In this document: positions 1 through 9,025 of the stretch, in pieces
Position numbering within the stretch: the first letter of the stretch is position 1
Layout of the letters: each line of letters begins with the position of its first letter
Source: CAVXAE01 sp044225565
Lineage (GTDB): Bacteria > Pseudomonadota > Gammaproteobacteria > Steroidobacterales > Steroidobacteraceae
NCBI GenBank assembly: GCA_044225565.1
Contig: JBGAIL010000131.1
Span: 1-14,119 of the forward strand
Direction: 5' to 3'
Length of the DNA: 14,119 nt
The notes under the pieces: generated by a model
What the model was told of the DNA's origin: nothing
Databases searched by the model: none
Seen by the model: only the letters and a program-made list of their open reading frames with translations
Made by a program: the position numbers and the translations under genes

Positions 1-2096
1 ATGAGGCCTTCGATGGGCTTCACGGCAGTGACCACCACCCGCACGTGCGAGCCGGTGCGCAGGCGACGGCCCCGCGCCTGCCCGATCCATGCATGCCCGT
101 CATCGGACATGACGTATCGGTCGTCGGTGAGCTGATCGACGTGCAGCAGGCCATCCACGCCGACTTCGAGTATCTGCACGAAGCAGCCGAACTCGACGAC
201 GGTGGTGATGAGCCCCTGGAAGGTTTGTCCGATGCGCTCGCGCAGGTACACGCATTTCAGGAAGGTGGAGACATAGCGGTCCGCCTCGTCCGCGCGCTTC
301 TCGAGCTTCGACAGGCTCTCGCCCATGGTGGCGAGGGCCGGCAGCTCGTAGCGCACGGCAGCGCCGCCTTTTTCTCCCGCCATGGCGCGCAGCGTCCGAT
401 GCACCACGAGATCGGGATAGCGGCGGATGGGTGACGTGAAATGCGCGTACTGCGTAAGCGCCAGGCCGAAGTGCCCGATGTTCTCGGGCTGATAGAGCGC
501 CTGCGGCATGGCACGCACGATGAGCGATTCGATGAACGGACGATCCGCACTGTCTCCCAGCCTGCGGGTGACGGCCTGCAGGTCGCGGGTCTTCAGCGTT
601 TCCGGCAGGCGCGCATCGATTCCGAGCGAGGCGAGCGCCGCGATGAGCTTCTCGATCTTCTGCTCGTCGGGCTGACCGTGCACGCGGAACAAGGTGGGCA
701 CTTTCGCTTCCTGGAGCGCACGCGCCACCGCGACGTTCGCGAGGATCATGCATTCCTCGATGAGGCGATGGGCGTCGTTGCGCACCCGCAGCTCGATGGC
801 GCGGACGTGCTCCGCCGAATCCACCACGAACTCCGCTTCGGCTGCATCGAAATCGAGCGCGCCACGACGTGCGCGCGCCTTGTAGAGCGCGCGGTACACC
901 TCGACCAGCACCTGCAGCCTGTCGACCAGCGAACCGTGCCCGGCCGCAGCGGCCGACCCTGCACGGTGGCCTTGCGCGGCCCGCTTCTCGATTTCCTCGC
1001 GCGCCGCGACCTTGCCTTCGAACAGCGCTTCGTGCGCCAGCGTGTAAGTGAGCCGAGCCGCCGAACGCATGACGGCCGGATAGAACTTCGCGGACTTAAG
1101 CGCACCCTGCGACGACACCACCATGTCCGCGACGTAGCAAAGCCGGTCGACGTGCGGCGCCAGCGAGCAGAGATGATCCGAAAGCGCCGCGGGCAGCATC
1201 GGAATCACGCGCGTCGGGAAATAAACCGACGTGCCCCGCTGCACCGCCGCCGCATCGAGCGCCGTGCCAGGACGCACGTAATGGCTGACATCCGCGATGG
1301 CGACTAGGAGACGGAAGCCGTGCTGATGCTTCTCCGCATACACGACATCGTCGAAGTCTTTCGCATCGTCACCATCGATGGTGACGAGAGGCAGCTGGCG
1401 CAGATCGATGCGTGAGTCCGCTTCGCGCGGGTCGACGCGATCGCCGTATGCGTTCGCCTGCTGCGAGGCCTCGGCCGGAAATTCGTGCGGGAGATCGAAG
1501 CGCGCGATCGCGGATTCGGTGGCGAGCTCGACGGGTCGGTCCGGATCGAGCCGCTTCACGATGCGCGCCTGCGCGGGTCCCGCAGGGCCCGCATGCCTCA
1601 CGATCCGGGCGATGGCCCAGTCCCCGTGGCGGGCACCGGCCAGGTCGTCCGGAGACACTGCGCACCGCAGCTGCAAGCGGCGATCCGCCGCGTTGACCCA
1701 CGCGCCGCGTCCCTGCACTTCAACAGTGGCGAGGAAAGCGCTGACACCGCGCTCGAGCACCTTTTCGAGGCTACCGAGCCAGCGACCGCTGGAATCCCTG
1801 GAAAGCGAGACGCGCACGCGGTCACCATGCATGACCCCACGCATTTCGCCGGGAGGCAGGAACACGCTGTCCTTGAGTCCTTCTACGCGGACGAAACCGT
1901 AGCCTGCTCGATGCGCGCTGACGGTGCCTTCAACGGATTTGCCCGGCCGGTGCAGATCTGCGGGGCCCGCCTTGCGTGGCGATGCACCCTTGCCACGTCG
2001 AGCCGTTGCCGGCGACGGCTTGCGCGAACCGGAAGCCTCTCCGGCCCGGCTTCCCCGCCGGTCGCGTCGCCCGAATTTCCCTCGTCTCGCCTTCAA
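1..2096 (-). CDS. rnr: Ribonuclease R (3' end cut by window edge)
   Basis: This is a 3'-5' exoribonuclease of the RNase II/R family, which degrades structured RNA and takes part in rRNA and tmRNA quality control. The frame is open from the left edge to about 2150. In order it shows a basic Arg/Lys/Gly/Ser leader (residues 1-52), cold-shock-like domains (about 55-200), the RNB catalytic domain (about 232-560) and an S1 domain from about 623 that continues off the window. The catalytic motif IDGDDAKDFDD gives Asp241, 247, 249 and 250, matching the four metal-binding Asp of E. coli RNase R. SPIRRYPDL marks the end of RNB. I chose the TTG at 2096 because GGGGAG sits 6 bases upstream. An in-frame ATG at 2150 is possible but has a weak RBS and would span the tRNA promoter. 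An in-frame stop at 2199-2201 limits any longer form. The N-terminal helix-turn-helix domain of typical RNase R is absent. Family call very sure, start less so. Confidence 0.93.
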   Translation of the reverse strand, partial: MKARRGKFGRRDRRGSRAGEASGSRKPSPATARRGKGASPRKAGPADLHRPGKSVEGTVSAHRAGYGFVRVEGLKDSVFLPPGEMRGVMHGDRVRVSLSRDSSGRWLGSLEKVLERGVSAFLATVEVQGRGAWVNAADRRLQLRCAVSPDDLAGARHGDWAIARIVRHAGPAGPAQARIVKRLDPDRPVELATESAIARFDLPHEFPAEASQQANAYGDRVDPREADSRIDLRQLPLVTIDGDDAKDFDDVVYAEKHQHGFRLLVAIADVSHYVRPGTALDAAAVQRGTSVYFPTRVIPMLPAALSDHLCSLAPHVDRLCYVADMVVSSQGALKSAKFYPAVMRSAARLTYTLAHEALFEGKVAAREEIEKRAAQGHRAGSAAAAGHGSLVDRLQVLVEVYRALYKARARRGALDFDAAEAEFVVDSAEHVRAIELRVRNDAHRLIEECMILANVAVARALQEAKVPTLFRVHGQPDEQKIEKLIAALASLGIDARLPETLKTRDLQAVTRRLGDSADRPFIESLIVRAMPQALYQPENIGHFGLALTQYAHFTSPIRRYPDLVVHRTLRAMAGEKGGAAVRYELPALATMGESLSKLEKRADEADRYVSTFLKCVYLRERIGQTFQGLITTVVEFGCFVQILEVGVDGLLHVDQLTDDRYVMSDDGHAWIGQARGRRLRTGSHVRVVVTAVKPIEGL

Positions 2097-2125
2097 TTGA
2101 CAGCTCCCCGACCCCTGCGTACATT
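2097..2125 (+). promoter_or_regulatory. Sigma70-type promoter of tRNA-Leu
   Basis: There is a perfect -35 TTGACA at 2097-2102, a 17-base spacer, and -10 TACATT at 2120-2125 (4 of 6 consensus bases). The bases after the -10 are GC-rich (GCGCCGCTC), as in stringently controlled stable-RNA promoters. Transcription would start near 2132, about 40 bases before the tRNA. The -35 directly abuts the TTG start of RNase R on the opposite strand. Confidence 0.65.
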
Positions 2126-2171
2126 GCGCCGCTCTCGCGCGGCGGGACATCCGGCCGCTCGCCCTACCCTT

Positions 2172-2256
<85 letters not shown>

Positions 2257-2292
2257 GGCACACTTCCACTGACTTCTGCTCGCCGTCCACCA

Positions 2293-2309
2293 AGCGCGGC
2301 TAACGCGCT
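2293..2309. terminator. Possible weak stem-loop between convergent units
   Basis: AGCGCG and CGCGCT form a perfect 6-bp stem around a 5-base loop. It lies in the 109-base gap between the tRNA end (2256) and the end of the oppositely read SnoaL-like gene (2366). No clean U-run follows on either strand; on the plus side a GTTTTA appears only after about 15 bases. It may help end transcription from both sides but is a weak call. Nothing else stands out in this gap. Confidence 0.25.
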
Positions 2310-2365
2310 GAATCGTATCAGGTTTTAGTATCCCGCGCTCCATCCGTCCCTGGGAGCTGCCGGGC

Positions 2366-2812
2366 TCAGGCGGTGAAGATCAGCCGACTGCGCCTTTCCG
2401 CGATGCGCCAGCCGTCGCCAGTGCGCACGAATACATCCTGAAACTCCCCCACCCGCTGCATGGCGGGAACGCGTCCGGTGGGACCGGCGGGCGCTTTCTC
2501 TTCGGCCGCGAAGAACAGGATGCGTGTCGTGCCCCGGGCACGCTCGGCACTTTCAACTTCGATCAGGATGTTGGTGCACAGGTGGGCTGCGACGTAGCCC
2601 GTCAACTGGCGGCGGTAGGAGGCGACGATCGCCTCGGCGCCGCGGATCGGCTGATCGGGCTCGGTGGGGCGAACGAACAACGCCTGTGGCGTGAGGATGG
2701 TCAGCAGCCGCTCGTGCTCATGGGAGTCGACATAGGCTGCAAACTTCAGCGACAGCTGCTCGCACTCGCGCTCGATCCTGAGCCGCTCGAGCGCATCCGG
2801 GATCTGCGCCAT
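2366..2812 (-). CDS. SnoaL-like / NTF2-fold family protein
   Basis: This is a 148-residue protein with the size and pattern of the SnoaL-like (NTF2-fold) superfamily, whose members form cone-shaped alpha+beta barrels used as small isomerases, hydratases, dehydratases or ligand-binding proteins. Visible marks are the N-terminal helical stretch with LSLKFAAYVDSHEHERL, then the typical LFVRP..PIRGAEAIVASYRRQ, and the C-terminal strands QDVFVRTGDGWRIAERRSRLIF. The RTGDGWRIAERR signature recurs in SnoaL_4-type proteins. I used the ATG at 2812. A GTG at 2821, overlapping the stop of the upstream amidohydrolase, is an alternative that adds three residues. It is the last gene of the five-gene minus-strand operon. 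No signal peptide or membrane segment is seen. Its reaction cannot be told from sequence; it may act on a product of the neighbouring hydrolases. Confidence 0.82.
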   Translation of the reverse strand: MAQIPDALERLRIERECEQLSLKFAAYVDSHEHERLLTILTPQALFVRPTEPDQPIRGAEAIVASYRRQLTGYVAAHLCTNILIEVESAERARGTTRILFFAAEEKAPAGPTGRVPAMQRVGEFQDVFVRTGDGWRIAERRSRLIFTA

Positions 2813-2817
2813 GGGCT

Positions 2818-4053
2818 TCACTTCAGCGTGTTCTTGTGGAACTGGCCGCCCTTCATGATCACCGACAGGTGCGCGCCCTGCTCCTGCAGCAGATTGAGAT
2901 CGCGCAGCGGATTGCCATCGACCAGCAGCATGTCGGCGAACGCTCCGGGCGCGATGAGCCCGAGCTCGTGCCCGCGATTGATGATCTGCGCGTTGACCTG
3001 CGTGGCCGAGGCGATGATCTCTTCGGGCGAGAGCACCTGGGCGCGGATCGAGAACTCGCGCGACTGCGCATACTCGAGCTCGCCCATGAGATCGGTGCCG
3101 AAACCCATCCTGACCCCGGCCTCCTTGCAAATGTTGAGCATGTTGAGGCCGGCCTCGTTCACCAGGCGCAGCTTTTCCATCACGACATCGGAGAGGCCCA
3201 TGGCCTTGCCGTGCTGTGCGGTCTCGTCGTAGCACACGAGCGTCGGCACCATGAAGGCGCCGTGCTTGGCCATCTCGCGTGCAGCCTCCCTGTCGACCAG
3301 ATTGCCGTGCTCGATGCAGCGCACGCCCGCGCGCACGGCATGGATGGTGGAGCGAGGCGTGTACGAGTGCGCGGTCACGTAGGTGTTCCAGGCACTCGCC
3401 TCATCGACCGCGGCGGCGATCTCCTCGCTCGAATACTGCCGTGACTCGAGCGGATCGTTCGGCGAGCCCACTCCGCCCGAGACCAGGAGCTTGATGTTGT
3501 TGGCGCCCTTGCGCAGCTCATCGCGCACCGCCCTGCGTACGGTATCGGGACCGTCCGCCACGCGGCACAGTCGATTGAGCGCGCTCGAGCAGCCGCACGG
3601 CGCCGAGTCGTCGGTTCGCAGTCGATGATCGCCATGACCACCAGTCTGGGTGATGGCCTGTCCCGAGATGAAGAGGCGCGGTCCGGGGATGAGGCCGCTC
3701 GCAACCGCCTCCTGGATGCCATAGTCCCCACCCGCCACGTCGCGCACCGTGGTGAAGCCGCGATCCAGCATGTTCTTGATGCGGTGGGTGGCAGCCGCCG
3801 TCATCAGGGTGAGCGGCATGTTCGCCGTCCGGTCTGCGTTCAGGTGGATGGCGAAGACGTGCACGTGCGCATCGATCAGGCCCGGCATCAGGGTTCGCCC
3901 GGCGGCATCGATGACGCGTGCATTGCTCGCCTTGAGCGCCCGGTCCGATACCTCGCGAATGCGCTCCCCTTCAACGAGCACGTGGAAGCCCTCGCGCAAC
4001 TCGGACGATTTGCCGTCCAGCAGGTTGCAGTTCTCGAAAATCGTGACAGTCAT
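2818..4053 (-). CDS. Binuclear metal-dependent amidohydrolase (imidazolonepropionase/prolidase-like)
   Basis: This is a 411-residue TIM-barrel amidohydrolase, a hydrolase of C-N bonds in cyclic amides, dipeptides or carbamoyl compounds. The full subtype-I metal ligand set is visible: HxH at His63/His65 (GLIDAHVH), the candidate carboxylated Lys188 (NNIKLLVSGG), His229 (VTAHSYT), His249 (CIEHGNL) and Asp321 (GFGTDLMG). The C-terminal beta-sandwich part ends with the usual APGAFADMLLVDGNPL stretch. The layout, with GGHGDHR at 138-144, resembles the COG1228 group, which includes Xaa-Pro/Xaa-Arg dipeptidases and similar hydrolases. The ATG at 4053 has GGAGGG just upstream and overlaps the MFS stop (TCAT, 4050-4053), so the genes are probably translationally coupled. 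No signal peptide is seen, so it should be cytoplasmic. The fold and activity class are sure; the substrate is unknown. Confidence 0.92.
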   Translation of the reverse strand: MTVTIFENCNLLDGKSSELREGFHVLVEGERIREVSDRALKASNARVIDAAGRTLMPGLIDAHVHVFAIHLNADRTANMPLTLMTAAATHRIKNMLDRGFTTVRDVAGGDYGIQEAVASGLIPGPRLFISGQAITQTGGHGDHRLRTDDSAPCGCSSALNRLCRVADGPDTVRRAVRDELRKGANNIKLLVSGGVGSPNDPLESRQYSSEEIAAAVDEASAWNTYVTAHSYTPRSTIHAVRAGVRCIEHGNLVDREAAREMAKHGAFMVPTLVCYDETAQHGKAMGLSDVVMEKLRLVNEAGLNMLNICKEAGVRMGFGTDLMGELEYAQSREFSIRAQVLSPEEIIASATQVNAQIINRGHELGLIAPGAFADMLLVDGNPLRDLNLLQEQGAHLSVIMKGGQFHKNTLK

Positions 4054-5252
4054 CCGGAACCCTCCGGTAAAAGTGGGCTTGCCAGCGGCGAGCGACGGCG
4101 ATCGTGCTCGAGCGCAAGCGGAAGAATCATGGCAATGACGACGACAAAGAGCGCCACGGTGCAGCCCGCCAGCGCTCCGTAGCCCGCCTTCTCGATCACG
4201 ACGCCACCGAGCAGCGGACCGAGCGAGCCGCCGAGCGTCATGAAGGCGGATGAGCTCGCATTCAGCTTGCCCGTCGGGTCGATGTAGCCGAGCAGCCCCA
4301 TGACGTAGGGCAGCACGAACAGCCCGGCCAGAGAGAAGATCGGCGCGACCACGTAGTACGGTGCACTCGCGCTCGACAGACACAGTACCGAGGCGGTCGC
4401 GGCGAGCACCAGAAGGCCCGCGACGATCGGCGCCGCAGTGCCGCGACGGACGTCGAGCAGGTGAGAGCTCAAGGGACCGAACACCGAAAGCATCGCACCC
4501 ACCGAGAGCACGCCACCGATGGTGGCAAGAGCGAGCCCGTTGCGCACGCCGATGCGCTCGATGAATGCCCAGACACTGCCGTGCGCGGTCCACATGAGCG
4601 TCAAGCCAGCAAGTGCGCTCAACCCAAGCGGCGTGAGCGGCAGGCTGCGCAGCCACCCTGCTCCTTCGGCATCGCGATTCGCCTGCGGAATGCCGACCAG
4701 GAATACCATGCCGATGAGACTCAAGCACACCATGGCACCGAAAGCGCCCGCCATGCCGTAGCGCGCTGCAACCGGCGGCACCGCGAGGAACACGAGGGCA
4801 CTGAACGCCGCGTACGCGGCGTTCAGGATCGCGAAGCTTCTCACCGGGCGTTCGGTCTGGCCGGCAAGACCGAAGATCACCGCAATGACCAGCCCCTTGC
4901 CGACACCACACACCACGCGCGCCACGGTGAGCTCGACGACTTCATGCAGGAACATGCTGGCGAGGTTCCCGGCAAGCAGCAGCGCGGTACCGATCACGCA
5001 GACGGCACGACAGGGCGCACGACCGACGAACGTTGCCATGATGACCGAGGTGATCGCTACCACAAAGAATTCGGCCGAGGCCACGGCACCTGCGCGCGCG
5101 GTGCTCAGGTGCAACGCTTCGATCACCTGGCCGAGCCAGATAGGCTCGACCATCTGCGATGAGAAACCAGTGCATACGACGATGGTCATCGCCGTCAGCT
5201 GCCACCGCGAGACCGCGAGCGGGGCCGCGCCGTGAGAGCCCTCGCGGATCAT
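4050..5252 (-). CDS. MFS transporter
   Basis: This is a 400-residue inner-membrane transporter of the major facilitator superfamily. Twelve hydrophobic segments can be drawn, at roughly 17-41, 50-76, 84-108, 109-131, 138-165, 166-188, 208-234, 241-265, 273-295, 298-323, 335-357 and 360-383. A polar central loop (about 189-207) separates the two six-helix halves, and the tail is short and basic. Some segment borders are uncertain. The start ATG at 5252 overlaps the hyuB stop by four bases and the stop overlaps the amidohydrolase start by four, so it sits in the middle of a coupled operon. The context suggests uptake of the substrate of the surrounding hydrolases or export of a product. The direction and the cargo cannot be told from sequence. 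Confidence 0.9.
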   Translation of the reverse strand: MIREGSHGAAPLAVSRWQLTAMTIVVCTGFSSQMVEPIWLGQVIEALHLSTARAGAVASAEFFVVAITSVIMATFVGRAPCRAVCVIGTALLLAGNLASMFLHEVVELTVARVVCGVGKGLVIAVIFGLAGQTERPVRSFAILNAAYAAFSALVFLAVPPVAARYGMAGAFGAMVCLSLIGMVFLVGIPQANRDAEGAGWLRSLPLTPLGLSALAGLTLMWTAHGSVWAFIERIGVRNGLALATIGGVLSVGAMLSVFGPLSSHLLDVRRGTAAPIVAGLLVLAATASVLCLSSASAPYYVVAPIFSLAGLFVLPYVMGLLGYIDPTGKLNASSSAFMTLGGSLGPLLGGVVIEKAGYGALAGCTVALFVVVIAMILPLALEHDRRRSPLASPLLPEGSG

Positions 5253-6958
5253 CTCGCCCCGGCGAGGCTTGGTGGTTCCGTACGCTTGCCGGACGGCTGT
5301 TTCAACCCGTAGGTCTTCTCAGCTTCGGCCTGACTGATGTAGCCATCGAGAAGATCATTCATCACGGCCTGCCGATCGCGCTCGGTCGGCTCACCATAGC
5401 CGCCACCACCACCGGTGACACACACGAAGCGCGTGCCGCGCGGCAGTGCCATCTGCTCGACTTTGTGTACCGTCTGTTCCGCGGCGCCGGGTCTGCACAC
5501 CGAAACGTAGGGACGCGCACCGCTCTTGCCGCCGAAAAGCCCCCACGAGGGCATGCTGGCACGATCGAAATGCAGCGTCACACTGGCATCGGTCAGCAGC
5601 TCGTATTCCTTGACGACGTTCAGTCCACCTCGATGCCGCCCTGCTCCGCCGCTGTCCTGACCCAGGAGCAAGCGCCGGATGAGCACCGGATAGCGGCTCT
5701 CGAAGGTCTCGACGGGTATGTTGCGGAAATCGCCGGCTGCGCTGTGGATGACGGCGCTCGCGCCATCGCACTCATCGCTGGCACCCCAGCCTCCATCGAG
5801 CGCCTCGCCGCTGCAGAAGCCCGCGCCGCCGTCAGGATCGGTGCCGATGACGAATACGTTCCAGGAATCACCCGGAAGACCTGCGGCCACGACCCTGGGC
5901 AGCACCGGTGCGAGCGCCTGGATCATGAGATCGAGCAGCAGCATGACCGGATGCGGGCGCATGCACGGCGCCGGATCCCGGGCGGCGAAGATCGAGCCCG
6001 GCTCGGAGCTCACCCGCATGGCGAGAAAGCTGCCGTGGTTGATCTCAGGCGTCGGGTGTGGAAACAGCAGCGCAAGCCCGAGACGCACCGCCGAAACCGT
6101 GTTGGGGAATCCGGTGTTGAGATTGCCCGGGCGCTGCGCGCTCGAGCCTCGTGTGTCGACCTCGAGCGTATCCCCCGACACCGTCACCTTGACGCATACC
6201 TTGACGGGCTCGTCGCTGGTGCCATCGTTGTCCGAGTGACCTTCGGCGCGGTACACGCCATCGGGGATGCTGCGGATGAACTCGCGGAACCGGGTGTCGG
6301 TGTTGATGAAGATCTGCTGCGTGCAGCGCGCCACGGTCTCCTTGCCGAAGCGCTCGATGAGCGCCTGGAAGCGGCGCTGGCCGAGCGCGATCGCCGTCAG
6401 CTGCGCATCGAGATCGCCCATGATGGTCACGGGCTCACGGCTGTTGAGCTTCAGGAGATCGAGCACATCGCGCACCGGCGCACCCTTCGAGTAGATGCGC
6501 GTCGGCCCCCAGCGCACGCCCTCCTGAAAGATGTTGCGCGTGTTGACCGGGAAACCCGGCTCCGCCGTGCCGATGTCCGCCCAGTGCGCCCGGATGCAGG
6601 CGAAGCCGACGACTTCATCTTCATGGCTCAACACACCGATGACGTCGACGTCATTGAGATGGCCGCCGGTCATGTAGCTGTCGTTGATGGTGAAGACATC
6701 GCCCGGGTGGATGTCCGCGCGCCCGTAGCGCTCGATGACGGCTTTCAGCCCCGAGTCGAGCCCGCCGGTGAAGAGCGGCAGCCCGGCATACTGCCCGAGC
6801 AGCTGCGCCTTCTCGTTGAAGAGCGCGATACCGTAGTCGTGAGCCTCATAGATGATGGGCGAGTAGGCACTGCGCGCCAGGACCGCACTCATGTCATCCG
6901 CAATCGCGTTGTAGGCGTTGCGGATGACTTCCGTCGTGACCGGGTCAAGACTGCTCAT
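5249..6958 (-). CDS. Hydantoinase B/oxoprolinase family protein (HyuB-like subunit)
   Basis: This 569-residue protein has the usual length of the Hydantoinase_B family, the partner of HyuA in ATP-dependent N-methylhydantoinase, 5-oxoprolinase, caprolactamase and the related acetone/acetophenone carboxylases. Marks are DPVTTEVIRNAYNAIADDMS at the N-terminus, the NDSYMTGGHLND motif (92-103), HWADIG (125-130) and the Gly-rich GGGGGYG near the C-terminus (516-522) followed by a typical D..G..S..A...YGL end. I took the ATG at 6958, which overlaps the hyuA stop as ATGA. An extension to 7039 in the same frame would run backwards over hyuA and lacks family homology. It is expected to be cytoplasmic and to form a complex with the hyuA product. 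The substrate is not determined by sequence; carboxylase versus lactamase activity cannot be separated here. Confidence 0.92.
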   Translation of the reverse strand: MSSLDPVTTEVIRNAYNAIADDMSAVLARSAYSPIIYEAHDYGIALFNEKAQLLGQYAGLPLFTGGLDSGLKAVIERYGRADIHPGDVFTINDSYMTGGHLNDVDVIGVLSHEDEVVGFACIRAHWADIGTAEPGFPVNTRNIFQEGVRWGPTRIYSKGAPVRDVLDLLKLNSREPVTIMGDLDAQLTAIALGQRRFQALIERFGKETVARCTQQIFINTDTRFREFIRSIPDGVYRAEGHSDNDGTSDEPVKVCVKVTVSGDTLEVDTRGSSAQRPGNLNTGFPNTVSAVRLGLALLFPHPTPEINHGSFLAMRVSSEPGSIFAARDPAPCMRPHPVMLLLDLMIQALAPVLPRVVAAGLPGDSWNVFVIGTDPDGGAGFCSGEALDGGWGASDECDGASAVIHSAAGDFRNIPVETFESRYPVLIRRLLLGQDSGGAGRHRGGLNVVKEYELLTDASVTLHFDRASMPSWGLFGGKSGARPYVSVCRPGAAEQTVHKVEQMALPRGTRFVCVTGGGGGYGEPTERDRQAVMNDLLDGYISQAEAEKTYGLKQPSGKRTEPPSLAGAR

Positions 6959-9012
6959 GCGTGTGCCTCGGCTTCGATCAGCAGATGCCCTGCGGGGAGT
7001 TCGGTGGCGCGATACCCGGGCGGTACGACCGTCGTGCACGAGGGCTCATCGATGATCACGGGGCCATTGATAGGCACCCCCGCCGTCATCGCACTGCGCT
7101 CGATGAAGCGTGTCGCGGCGGCCTGGCCATCGAATATCACCTGACGCGTGACGCCCTCGGCCTTCCCTTCAGCACGCGCCGCGGCCACCCGATAGGCACT
7201 CACCGGCTTTCCTGCGCCGCCCTCGTGCGGTAGCGGACCCTGCGCACGGGCGCGAAGATTGACCACCTCCACATCCTCGGCAAGGTTGCTGTGGCCGAAG
7301 ATGCCGCGATACATGTTGTCGAACTGCTGGCGCAGCGCCTGCTCATCGACAGTACCGGTTTCGGGAAGTGCGACCGTGATGTAGTGCTCCTGCCCTGCAT
7401 AGCGCATGTCGAGCGAACGAATGTAGCGCACGCGATCGCTGTAGACACCCTCATCGGCGAGCAGCCCTTTGAGCTCGGCCTCTGCGGCCTCGAAGCGCCG
7501 GTCCAGATCCGCCGCATCGATCGCCTTGAGCGGCATGATGTGCGTCTGGGCCACGTCGTAGCGAATCTCCGTCTCGAGCATGCCCCAGGCCGAGAAGGCG
7601 CCGGCGGCGCCCGGGACGATGATGCGGCGGATACCGAGCTCCTTGGCGAGGAACACGGCGTGCATCGGACCTGCGCCGCCGAAGGCGACGAGGGCGAATT
7701 CGCGCGGATCGATGCCGCGACTGATGGTCATGGTGCGGATGGCATTCGCCATCTGCGAATTGACGACTTCGAGGATGCCCTCGGCCATGCGCTGCACGTC
7801 AAGGCCGAGCGCGGCGCCGAGCTTCCCGACCGCAGCCTGTGCGAGCCTGGGCTGCATGCGCACCTCACCCCCGAAACGCCGGTGCTCATCCAGGCGCCCC
7901 AGGACGAGATTGGCATCGGTCACGGTCGGCTCGGTGCCGCCGCGGTCGTAGCAGGCGGGTCCCGGAACCGCACCGGCACTCTGCGGGCCCACTCGCAGGG
8001 CACCGGCATCGAGGTAGGCGATGCTGCCCCCACCCGCTCCGATCGTATGGATGTCCACCATCGGCGCCAGGATCGGCTGGCCGGCGAGCGATGTTTCGGA
8101 GGTGACCGCCGACTCCCCTTCGATGACGAGGCTGATGTCGAAACTCGTGCCGCCCATGTCCACGCAGATGAGGTTGGGCTCCGCGATCTGACGGGAAAGC
8201 GTGCGGCAGCCGACGTTGCCGCCGACCGGACCCGACATGAGGGTGAGCACGCCGCGCGTCTCTGCGTTCTCGGCACCAATCAGTCCGCCGTGCGACTGCA
8301 TGAGGTGCACCTTGCGGGAAAAGCGCCGCTCACCGAGCGCCCCGCGCAGCCGGCGCAGGTAGTTGCCGAGGATCGGAGAGATATAGGCGTTGAGCGCGAC
8401 CGTGCTCACCCGTTCGTATTCGCGCCACTCGCGGCAGACATCGCTCGACGGCGTGACGAAGATCTCCGGCGCGCGCTCGCGCAGGTACTCGGCCACCTGC
8501 TGCTCGTGGCTCGGATTTCGATAGCTGTGCAGGAAGCAGATGGCGATGGACTTCAGGCCGCGTGCCCGCACGGCGCTCAAGACGTCATCCAGCTCGGAAG
8601 CCACGATCGGCTCGAGCTCGCGACCTTTGCCATCGATGCGTCCGGAGACTTCGAAGACGTCACGTCGCGGGATCAGGGTCGAGGGATAGCGGAAATGCAG
8701 GTCATAGGCTGCGGCACGAGCACCGCGGCGCATCTCGTAGACATCCCCGAAGCCGCGCGTCGTCACGAGCGCGCACGGTGCGCCCTTGCGCTCCAGGAAC
8801 GCATTCAGATGCGCGGTCGTGCCATGCACGAAGAGCTCGATCTGCGAGAAATCCCCGGTGATCTTCGCCATCGCCGCGACCACGCCGGCGTAGAAGTCGG
8901 GCGGTGTCGAGGGCACCTTGGCTACGCGCAGCTCACCGCTCCGGTGATCAACGGCCACGAGATCGGTAAAGGTGCCGCCGACGTCCACGGCCACCCAGTA
9001 GCGACTGGTCAT
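6955..9012 (-). CDS. Hydantoinase A/oxoprolinase family protein (HyuA-like, ATP-binding subunit)
   Basis: This 685-residue protein is the ASKHA-fold ATP-using subunit of hydantoinase/oxoprolinase enzymes. Motifs are the N-terminal phosphate loop VDVGGTFTDL (9-18), HGTTAHLNAFLERKG (63-77), LMSGPVGG (258-265), the second phosphate loop VDMGGTSFD (284-292), GAGGGSIA (325-332) and VAFGGAGPMHA (442-452). It would phosphorylate or activate an amide or ketone for opening or carboxylation together with the HyuB-like partner. I chose the ATG at 9012. The next in-frame ATG upstream (9045) overlaps the predicted -10 hexamer, and the longer frame to 9474 runs under the TonB receptor gene. The RBS is weak. 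It is the first gene of the minus-strand operon and reads away from the divergent control region. Confidence 0.93.
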   Translation of the reverse strand: MTSRYWVAVDVGGTFTDLVAVDHRSGELRVAKVPSTPPDFYAGVVAAMAKITGDFSQIELFVHGTTAHLNAFLERKGAPCALVTTRGFGDVYEMRRGARAAAYDLHFRYPSTLIPRRDVFEVSGRIDGKGRELEPIVASELDDVLSAVRARGLKSIAICFLHSYRNPSHEQQVAEYLRERAPEIFVTPSSDVCREWREYERVSTVALNAYISPILGNYLRRLRGALGERRFSRKVHLMQSHGGLIGAENAETRGVLTLMSGPVGGNVGCRTLSRQIAEPNLICVDMGGTSFDISLVIEGESAVTSETSLAGQPILAPMVDIHTIGAGGGSIAYLDAGALRVGPQSAGAVPGPACYDRGGTEPTVTDANLVLGRLDEHRRFGGEVRMQPRLAQAAVGKLGAALGLDVQRMAEGILEVVNSQMANAIRTMTISRGIDPREFALVAFGGAGPMHAVFLAKELGIRRIIVPGAAGAFSAWGMLETEIRYDVAQTHIMPLKAIDAADLDRRFEAAEAELKGLLADEGVYSDRVRYIRSLDMRYAGQEHYITVALPETGTVDEQALRQQFDNMYRGIFGHSNLAEDVEVVNLRARAQGPLPHEGGAGKPVSAYRVAAARAEGKAEGVTRQVIFDGQAAATRFIERSAMTAGVPINGPVIIDEPSCTTVVPPGYRATELPAGHLLIEAEAHA

Positions 9013-9025
9013 TTGTTCACGAGCC

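Noticed and set aside
441..1307. Long plus-strand open frame opposite RNase R
   Set aside because: It lies antisense to the well-conserved RNB domain and has no recognisable protein pattern; such frames are common in high-GC DNA.
5159..7144. Long plus-strand frame over hyuB
   Set aside because: The opposite strand carries the full HyuB family pattern; this frame is Arg/Ala/Asp-rich with no motif.
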